Origin: Mesobacillus harenae
Lineage (GTDB): Bacteria; Bacillota; Bacilli; Bacillales; Cytobacillaceae
Direction: 5' to 3'
DNA: 64,000 nt
Assembly (NCBI RefSeq): GCF_013343715.1
Contig: NZ_JABUNR010000005.1
Location: 62,001-126,000, forward strand
Below are positions 59,097-64,000 of the stretch, one piece after another (the first letter of the stretch is position 1; each line of letters begins with the position of its first letter). The position numbers and the translations under genes were made by a program. The notes below the pieces were generated by a model. That model was not told where the DNA came from and made no database searches. It saw only the letters and a program-made list of their open reading frames with translations.

Positions 59097-59744
59097 TTAT
59101 CGTAATGGCAGGGTCAGTTTAATATACGTACCTTGTTCACGCTGGGATTGAATGGTAAAAGTCCCTCCTGCAAGATGCATTCTTTCTTTCATTACTGCAA
59201 GACCTAGATTATTACGGGAATTTTCTTCATTGCTATCAAACCCGACACCTTCATCAGCAATTTCGATTGCCAGAAACGTTTCTTCCCAGCGAAAAGTAAC
59301 AGTGGCACAGCTTGTATCAGCATGCTTTGCAATATTAGCTAATGCCTCTTGGAACACTCTAAAAAGAACGATATTTTCTTTCTCAGAAACCAGACGTTCT
59401 TTCCCTATTGTTATTAACTCTACCTCAATTCCAAATGTGTTTGTATACAACTTAATATAGCTTTTTGTTGCAGCAAACAGTCCAAACGCTGAAAGAGCTG
59501 GCGGGTGAAGCTCAACTGAAAGAAGTCTGACTTCCTGAATGGTTTTTGCCAGAACAGCCGTCATGTCCTTAAGGGCACTTTTCATGACTGGGTTTTCTAT
59601 TCCCCCCTCGATAAATTGCAAGCCGGTAAATAAGCTATAAAGGTTTTGTCCAACCCCCTCATGCAATTCAAGCGCAATACGCTTAATCTCTTCCTCTTGA
59701 GTATGAATAATGTATGAACTTATCTCACTAACTGGCATAACCAT
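59097..59744 (-). CDS. Orphan soluble HisKA_3 histidine kinase
   Basis: About 215 residues from ATG 59744 (GGGAGG seven bases upstream); 21 extra residues would come from an upstream codon inside the repeat array, which is unlikely. It is only a kinase core: RIALELHEGVGQNLYSLFTG (phospho-His), NIAKHADTSCATVTF, IADEGVGFDS and a G2 region LGLAVMKERM. No sensor domain is visible. It resembles the C-terminal half of the NreB-like kinase and lies 240 bp upstream of nreC, so it may phosphorylate the same regulator. Confidence 0.82.
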   Translation of the reverse strand: MVMPVSEISSYIIHTQEEEIKRIALELHEGVGQNLYSLFTGLQFIEGGIENPVMKSALKDMTAVLAKTIQEVRLLSVELHPPALSAFGLFAATKSYIKLYTNTFGIEVELITIGKERLVSEKENIVLFRVFQEALANIAKHADTSCATVTFRWEETFLAIEIADEGVGFDSNEENSRNNLGLAVMKERMHLAGGTFTIQSQREQGTYIKLTLPLR

Positions 59745-59764
59745 TCCAAACCTCCCTTCTAATA

Positions 59765-60180
59765 GAAAAGCGCAGCCGACTGCCCAGGGGCGACAGGCAT
59801 ATGGCAAGCGCTGACAGAAGGCGTTTTTTGCCTTCCGAAGCGATTGACCTATGACCCCGAGCCCCTAGGAGACGGAGCTAGACAAGAAAAGCGCAGCCGA
59901 CTGCCCAGAAACGAGCAAACTGGAGGCTCCGACCAAGAAGCGTTCTTTGCTTCTGCCGGAGGAGCTGAAGTTTGCCGAGTTTCTAGGAGGCGGAGCTAGA
60001 CAAGAAAAGCGTAAGCGCCTTGTAAGCCCCGACCAGCTTAAGACAGGATCCGCAAGAAGGTGTGTTTCCTTCTGTAGGATCCTGGCTTAAGACCTCGAGG
60101 GGCTAGGCGCTGCAGCTAGACAAGAAAAGCGCAGCCGACTGCCCAGGGGCGACAGGCATAGGACGAGCGCTGACACCCCT
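59765..60180. repeat. Tandem array of ~120-bp hairpin repeats with variable stems
   Basis: Three complete units (59765-59885, 59886-60003, 60004-60123) and a truncated fourth (60124 to about 60180). Each starts GAAAAGCG and ends GGAGCTAGACAA or GCAGCTAGACAA, and each folds into a long hairpin. The stem sequences differ between units (for example GAAGGC/GCCTTC in the first, AGAAGC/GCTTCT in the second, AGAAGG/CCTTCT in the third) but stay complementary within a unit. Similar elements recur in Bacillaceae genomes, as far as I recall. The array lies between the narK terminator and the soluble kinase gene. Confidence 0.85.
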
Positions 60181-60199
60181 ATTAGATAAATATAAAAGA

Positions 60200-60242
60200 C
60201 TTCCGGTCTCTAGCCTGGCTATTCAACCAGGCAGACCAGAAG
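60200..60242 (-). terminator. Terminator of the narK operon
   Basis: On the minus strand CTTCTGGTCTGCCTGG pairs with CCAGGCTAGAGACCGGAAG, followed by TCTTTTATATTT. Confidence 0.82.
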
Positions 60243-60251
60243 CGTGTTCAT

Positions 60252-61559
60252 TTATGCTGCAGTCGCTACCTTCGTTTTCTTGACTGACTTTCTTAGGTAG
60301 TAGAACCAGTTCACGACAAGTGAAACAACATAAATGGCGATAAAGAAGTAGAAAGCTGTTACTGGTGATCCTGTTGTCTCTGACGACCAGCCAAAAAGCT
60401 TTGGAATAAAGAAAGAACCGTATGCTGCAAACGCAGCTGTGAATCCTAAAACAGGTGCAGCTTCCTTAACCGGAAAGATATCAGGAATCATCTGGAACGT
60501 AGAACCTGAACCAATTCCCGCTGCGATAAACAAGATCATGAAAGTTGTCAGGAATCCGGCAAAGCTCTTCTGATTTGTAAAGTAGATAACACCGCCTGCT
60601 CCTAACGTCATAACCACTAATACCCATGAAGTTACAAGAGCACCGCCGAATTTATCTGAAATCCAGCCTCCGATTGGTCGTGCTGCAGCCGCTAGGAATG
60701 CTCCCAAGAATGCAAGTGAAATATACTCTGGGAACTGAGATCGAAGCAGTAATGGAAATGCGGCTGCATAACCAATAAATGAACCGAAAGTTGCAACATA
60801 CAACAAAGTCATAATCCAAGTATGTTTACGTTTAACGATAACAAATTGATCCTTAACAGATTGTGTAGCATTTGGCAGGTTATCCATGCCAAAGTAGGCG
60901 GCAACAGTCAAAATTGCAATTGGAATTACCCAGATAAAGGCTGCGTTTTGAAGCCAGATCGTTTCCCCGTTAGAAAGCACCTGTCCTTGGCCCACCAGTG
61001 AAAATGTGCTGACAGTGATGATTAGTGGTGTAACAAACTGAACAACTGATACACCCATGTTTCCTAGTCCACCATTAATTCCAAGCGCTGTTCCTTTTTC
61101 CTTTTTGGGATAAAAGAAGCTCATATTGGCAGAGGAAGATGAGAAGTTTCCGCCGCCGAGTCCGCAAAGGCCAGCCAGCAATAACATAACGGAATAGGGA
61201 GTTTCCGGATTCTGAACAGCAAATCCAATTCCGATTGCCGGAATGGCTAGAACTCCAGTTGAAATAACCGTCCAGTTACGTCCACCAATTTTACCAACAG
61301 CAAATGTGTAGAAGAATCGCAGTGTTGCACCGACTAGACCAGGCAGGGCTGCAAGTGTAAATAATTCTGACTCTGTAAAAGAAAATCCAATATCATTTAA
61401 GCGAACGGCAACGACTGACCATATTTGCCAGACAATGAACGCCATCATTAACGATGGAACAGAGATCATTAAATTCCTGCGAGCATGCTTTTTTCCACCT
61501 GACTGCCAAAACTTTTCATCTTCTGGGTTCCAGTTTGTAATCCGTTTATTTTTACTCAT
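60252..61559 (-). CDS. narK: Nitrate/nitrite transporter NarK
   Basis: About 435 residues from ATG 61559; the longer frame would start inside the preceding gene. Twelve helices. Family marks: WNPEDEKFWQSGGKKHARRNL at the start, ATLRFFYTFAVGKIG (nitrate-contacting Arg), nitrate signature GLGGGNFSSSSANMSFFYP and its second copy GIGSGSTFQMIPDIFP. Nitrate:nitrite antiport or proton symport. Last gene of the reductase operon; the start overlaps the previous stop by eight bases (ATGAGTAA). Confidence 0.95.
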   Translation of the reverse strand: MSKNKRITNWNPEDEKFWQSGGKKHARRNLMISVPSLMMAFIVWQIWSVVAVRLNDIGFSFTESELFTLAALPGLVGATLRFFYTFAVGKIGGRNWTVISTGVLAIPAIGIGFAVQNPETPYSVMLLLAGLCGLGGGNFSSSSANMSFFYPKKEKGTALGINGGLGNMGVSVVQFVTPLIITVSTFSLVGQGQVLSNGETIWLQNAAFIWVIPIAILTVAAYFGMDNLPNATQSVKDQFVIVKRKHTWIMTLLYVATFGSFIGYAAAFPLLLRSQFPEYISLAFLGAFLAAAARPIGGWISDKFGGALVTSWVLVVMTLGAGGVIYFTNQKSFAGFLTTFMILFIAAGIGSGSTFQMIPDIFPVKEAAPVLGFTAAFAAYGSFFIPKLFGWSSETTGSPVTAFYFFIAIYVVSLVVNWFYYLRKSVKKTKVATAA

Positions 61560-61839
61560 GTGCACTGCACACCTTTCGAATTTCATATTTTAATTTCTGA
61601 GTTTGATCAAACGCGGTCCATTGGCTATCAGTTTGTTCTGCTGACGCGGTTAACGGAACAGCAAAGAAATAGAAGTCATCAAAGTAAATGCGAAGATGAG
61701 TACCATCAGGGCACTGCTCAATTTTTTTGATCGTTTTCTTTAGGAAAGGAGCTCGCTCGCCGCCGTCCTCATCAAGGATCCCAACTTCGACCTGGCTTTC
61801 CATGAATCGTTTCAATTGATTAATGGTTACATGCTCCAC
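61552..61839 (-). CDS. Unrecognised small protein of the nitrate operon (95 residues)
   Basis: From GTG 61839, preceded by AGAGAGG; the alternative is ATG 61803. Soluble: VTINQLKRFMESQVEVGILDE, then a strand-rich HLRIYFDDFYFFAVPL and a charged tail with CSAHE. It overlaps the upstream gene by 20 bp and narK by eight. No family recognised. Fold size (~95 residues, mixed alpha/beta) is compatible with a NapD-like maturation helper, but no motif proves it. Confidence 0.65.
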   Translation of the reverse strand: MEHVTINQLKRFMESQVEVGILDEDGGERAPFLKKTIKKIEQCPDGTHLRIYFDDFYFFAVPLTASAEQTDSQWTAFDQTQKLKYEIRKVCSAHE

Positions 61840-62137
61840 TTGACTTACATCCTCTCTTTGCAGGGTAAATGAACAGCTTGTAGCCTTGGACGTACTCCCA
61901 AAACTTTTCGCCTGCATGCTCTTCGATAAACTCTATTGTTTCTTCCTCAGAACTCCAGCTGCTCATTCCTTTAACTTCTGCAACGACGATTTCTGCGCCA
62001 TCTGCAGTCTTTTCTTCGAGATACCAGTTAAGATTGACTTTGGAAAACAGCTTGCTTAACATTTGATCAATTTCTGTTTTAAATTCACCGGTTTCCGGCC
62101 TGATAAAGCAAAAGTCTAAGTAGGTTTCGTTATGCAT
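61820..62137 (-). CDS. Unrecognised small protein with C-terminal Cys pair (105 residues)
   Basis: ATG at 62137 (AAGGGCG upstream). Soluble; LDFCFIRPETGEFKTEIDQM, a WYLEEKTADGAEIVVAEVKG strand pair, and a tail with CKSSGACNH (two Cys and one His near the end, perhaps a metal site). It overlaps the two-TM gene by eight bases and the next gene by 20. Likely a subunit or chaperone of the molybdoenzyme complex by context. Confidence 0.65.
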   Translation of the reverse strand: MHNETYLDFCFIRPETGEFKTEIDQMLSKLFSKVNLNWYLEEKTADGAEIVVAEVKGMSSWSSEEETIEFIEEHAGEKFWEYVQGYKLFIYPAKRGCKSSGACNH

Positions 62138-62321
62138 CAGTTTTCACGCCCTTACGGTACACATATAGTGCTGCTGGGAATAACAGCAGGTTCAAACCGC
62201 AAAAAATGAGTGTGGTTACATAGTTTTCAAAGTAATATTGGTGAACCATATATTGAGTAAACACAATACTCATCATCAAAAATGCACAAAGGATCAGAAC
62301 AGGTATATAACTACGCTTCAT
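62130..62321 (-). CDS. Small two-TM protein of the nitrate operon
   Basis: 63 residues, ATG after AAAGGTGAAACG. Two helices: VLILCAFLMMSIVFTQYMVH and a second (TTLIFCGLNLLLFPAALYVY), then a short basic end. Its start overlaps the Rieske stop by 11 bases. It could anchor the complex at the membrane, but it is too short to hold the four helices of NarI-type cytochrome b; only one His (YMVHQ) is visible. No family recognised. Confidence 0.65.
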   Translation of the reverse strand: MKRSYIPVLILCAFLMMSIVFTQYMVHQYYFENYVTTLIFCGLNLLLFPAALYVYRKGVKTDA

Positions 62322-62835
62322 ATCGTTTCACCTTTACAGCAAACACTGTGCCGTTTTCCACTTTCACCTGAATTTCAGGCAGCGGACGTCTCGGAGGCCC
62401 AGCAGTCGGCACGCCTGTATTGACATCGAATTTTCCGTGATGGCAAGGGCAAATCATTTCGCCATCTTCCTTCTCCCAAAAGACTGGGCAGCGTAAATGC
62501 GTACAAGCATTCTGGTAGGCAACATATTTAGATTCAGACAGCCTGATTAGGATTGCATCATCATGATCTCCTGGGAATTTAAAATCAACTGAATCTCCAA
62601 TCGCGATTTTGCTGACATCGGTGATTTTTTTGTTTGGGTACTCTTTTTCGCCAAGTCCCATTAATTCTTTAGCTGCAACAGCTCCCCATGGCAGGGAGGA
62701 TACTGCGAATACTCCAGCAGCTCCCACCAATGTCTTCATGAAACCGCGCCTGTCGAGCTTACGTTCATTGTTTCGGTCAATATTGTGTGTGTAATTATCT
62801 TGATCAAATGGGATATTGTTGTTCCTTTTTGACAT
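62311..62835 (-). CDS. Rieske iron-sulfur protein with twin-arginine signal
   Basis: 174 residues from ATG 62835 (TTAGGAGGG seven bases upstream; an ATG two codons earlier is too close). N-terminal Tat-type signal LDRRGFMKTLVGAAGVFAV near residue 30. The 2Fe-2S Rieske motifs are CTHLRC (residues ~110-115) and CPCHHGKFD (~128-136); the PPRRPLPEIQV ending is typical of QcrA/SoxF-type Rieske proteins. It may carry electrons from the quinol pool to the molybdoenzyme. 11 bp behind the ferredoxin gene. Confidence 0.9.
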   Translation of the reverse strand: MSKRNNNIPFDQDNYTHNIDRNNERKLDRRGFMKTLVGAAGVFAVSSLPWGAVAAKELMGLGEKEYPNKKITDVSKIAIGDSVDFKFPGDHDDAILIRLSESKYVAYQNACTHLRCPVFWEKEDGEMICPCHHGKFDVNTGVPTAGPPRRPLPEIQVKVENGTVFAVKVKRYEA

Positions 62836-62846
62836 GGTCATCCCTC

Positions 62847-63410
62847 CTAAAACAGCTTTGTGGTTCCCTGCAAAATACCAGGGAGATTAACTTTTACATT
62901 AGTTTCGCCTTCTAAATATGGCAGGCTTGTAACCCATTTTCCGTTATCAAGGTTGAATTGTTTTTGCTTAGCTTCAATTTCCGAATCAGACAGCCACTGA
63001 AGTGTATTGGATGGGCATACACTCGCACACATTGGCGGAATGCCATCCTTTGTACGATCGATACATAGGTCACACTTGTACATCAAGTTTTGTTCTTCAT
63101 CAAACTTTGGAATACCGTATGGGCAAGCAATCGTACAGTTTTGGCATCCGATACATTTTTCAACTAAAGCTGATAATACTGCTCCTGTTTCATGAATTTG
63201 GATCGCCTGGGCTGGACAGCTTCTGGCACATGCCGGATTCACACAATGAAGGCACATGAGAGGCATCGTTTGCCGATTGACCAAGGGGTTGACATCATAG
63301 ACGTAGTTTCGGTTCCGTTCTTCATGTCCCCCGCATTGGGTACAGGCCGCCAGACAAGAGCGGCATCCTATACAATTTTCGAGTTCTAAATATAGCCTCT
63401 TTTTTTCCAT
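62847..63410 (-). CDS. Four-cluster 4Fe-4S ferredoxin subunit (DmsB/NrfC-like)
   Basis: 187 residues with four cysteine groups: CIGCRSCLAAC (residue ~14), CLHCVNPACARSC (~54), CIGCQNCTIAC (~87) and CDLC...CASVC (~113-132), enough for four 4Fe-4S clusters. This is the electron-transfer subunit type found with DMSO, formate and polysulfide reductases and in NrfC. No signal peptide. The start abuts the molybdoenzyme stop with GAAGGTG upstream. It should bridge the Rieske protein or quinol pool to the Mo site. Confidence 0.92.
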   Translation of the reverse strand: MEKKRLYLELENCIGCRSCLAACTQCGGHEERNRNYVYDVNPLVNRQTMPLMCLHCVNPACARSCPAQAIQIHETGAVLSALVEKCIGCQNCTIACPYGIPKFDEEQNLMYKCDLCIDRTKDGIPPMCASVCPSNTLQWLSDSEIEAKQKQFNLDNGKWVTSLPYLEGETNVKVNLPGILQGTTKLF

Positions 63411-64000
63411 TTATTGCACCTTCTTTAGTTCGAGTTTTTCAATCTGTGCTGCACATGCTTTAAATTCAGGCATCCTCGACATTGGATCAAGCGCGGCAAT
63501 TGTTAACAGATTAATAGATTGGTCATGTCCGAAGTGGTAAGGGACAAAAACCGTATCTTTACGAATCGCTTCTGTGATTTTAACTTTGTAAATCGCTTCG
63601 CCTCTAAGTGTAAACAAGCGAACTTTTTCTTCATGGCTAATGTTATATTTTTGTGCGGTTTCGGGGTGAACCTCAACATAGGCCTCCGGGCACATATCTT
63701 TTAAAAATTGAATCCGTCTCGTCTGGTTGCCTGAGAGGTAATGATAGACAACGCGGCCAGTCGTTAACCGGAGGGGAAACTTTTCACTTGGCTCCTCAGC
63801 AGGTGGACGGTATGGCAATGCACAAATCTTTGCTTTACCATCTGGGTGATAGAATTTTTTATCCAAAAACATATGTGGTGTTCCCTTGTCATTTTCGTCC
63901 TTACAAGGCCAGAATACTCCATCTTGTTTTTCGATTTTATCCCAGGTAATTCCGTAGTAATCTGCGTTGCCGCCTTTTGAAGCTAAACGGAATTCTTCAC
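63411..64000 (-). CDS. Molybdopterin oxidoreductase, NasC/NarB-like nitrate reductase (C-terminal part only)
   Basis: The frame runs into the window edge; ~195 C-terminal residues are visible. It includes the molydop-binding domain with RLTTGRVVYHYLSGNQTRRIQ, then DTVFVPYHFGHDQSIN and LDPMSRMPEFKACA. These are close in pattern to assimilatory nitrate reductase catalytic subunits (B. subtilis NasC, cyanobacterial NarB) and not to NarG. NADYYGITWDKIEKQDGVFWP and the GTPHMFLDKKFYHPDGKAK text agree. The N-terminal 4Fe-4S domain and any Tat signal are outside the window. First visible gene of the operon ending in narK. Confidence 0.9.
   Translation of the reverse strand, partial: EEFRLASKGGNADYYGITWDKIEKQDGVFWPCKDENDKGTPHMFLDKKFYHPDGKAKICALPYRPPAEEPSEKFPLRLTTGRVVYHYLSGNQTRRIQFLKDMCPEAYVEVHPETAQKYNISHEEKVRLFTLRGEAIYKVKITEAIRKDTVFVPYHFGHDQSINLLTIAALDPMSRMPEFKACAAQIEKLELKKVQ

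Noticed and set aside
59765-60180. CRISPR array
   Set aside because: Units are ~120 bp, variable throughout, hairpin-forming and without short regular direct repeats or unique spacers; no cas gene is present.

Overview
The window comes from an endospore-forming, low-GC Firmicute of the Bacillaceae (Bacillus, Mesobacillus or a close relative). It holds many sporulation and spore genes: a gerK-type germinant receptor, a SpoIIP homologue, an alpha/beta SASP, CotX-like and CotF/Yra-type coat proteins, a YhcN-type lipoprotein and a KinB-like kinase. Gene starts have strong AGGAGG-type ribosome binding sites with frequent TTG and GTG start codons. No rRNA, tRNA, CRISPR array, prophage or intact transposon was seen.

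Layout. 1-5.0 kb: tail of an alkaline-phosphatase-superfamily gene, a UMF1-type MFS transporter, then a zinc-starvation island (zinc-independent L33, CobW/ZagA GTPase, ZnuA) arranged around three Zur boxes. 5.4-19.6 kb: ppc, two SGNH hydrolases, an LSm-like protein with a Gly/Arg tail, a DUF3231 protein, a DASS carboxylate transporter, a KinB-like kinase, an E. coli-type SpeD and an MpfA-like CBS protein. 20-28 kb: a small flavoprotein, mirrored coat-protein pairs with adhB, a MacB-type ABC exporter, CotX- and CotW-like proteins and a run of four 23-bp palindromes. 28.5-36.5 kb: gerKA-gerKC-gerKB with a divergent two-TM 'D-type' gene, a YhcN lipoprotein, a nitroreductase and an SDR enzyme. 36.9-41.7 kb: a decayed histidine kinase, then cstA with a LytS/LytTR two-component pair and a repeat-rich regulatory region. 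42-45.8 kb: a YtrA-type regulator, ABC transporter and ECF sigma cluster. 46-53 kb: a CAP protein, an AGCS symporter, an aldehyde dehydrogenase, and UbiB with a phasin-like partner. 53.5-56 kb: SpoIIP, SASP and small proteins.

56-64 kb is a nitrate-respiration region on the minus strand. A NasC-like molybdoenzyme (only its C-terminus is in the window) is followed without real gaps by a four-cluster ferredoxin subunit, a twin-arginine Rieske protein, a two-TM peptide, two unrecognised small proteins and NarK. Next come an array of variable-stem hairpin repeats, a soluble HisKA_3 kinase and an NreC/NreA/NreB-like nitrate-sensing operon. The combination of an assimilatory-type catalytic subunit with ferredoxin and Rieske partners, and no NarI-type cytochrome b in the visible part, is the best candidate here for an under-described system. 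The other notable signals are the LytTR-box-like triple repeat and cre-like site upstream of cstA, the Zur island, and the hairpin array whose stems differ in sequence but stay self-complementary.
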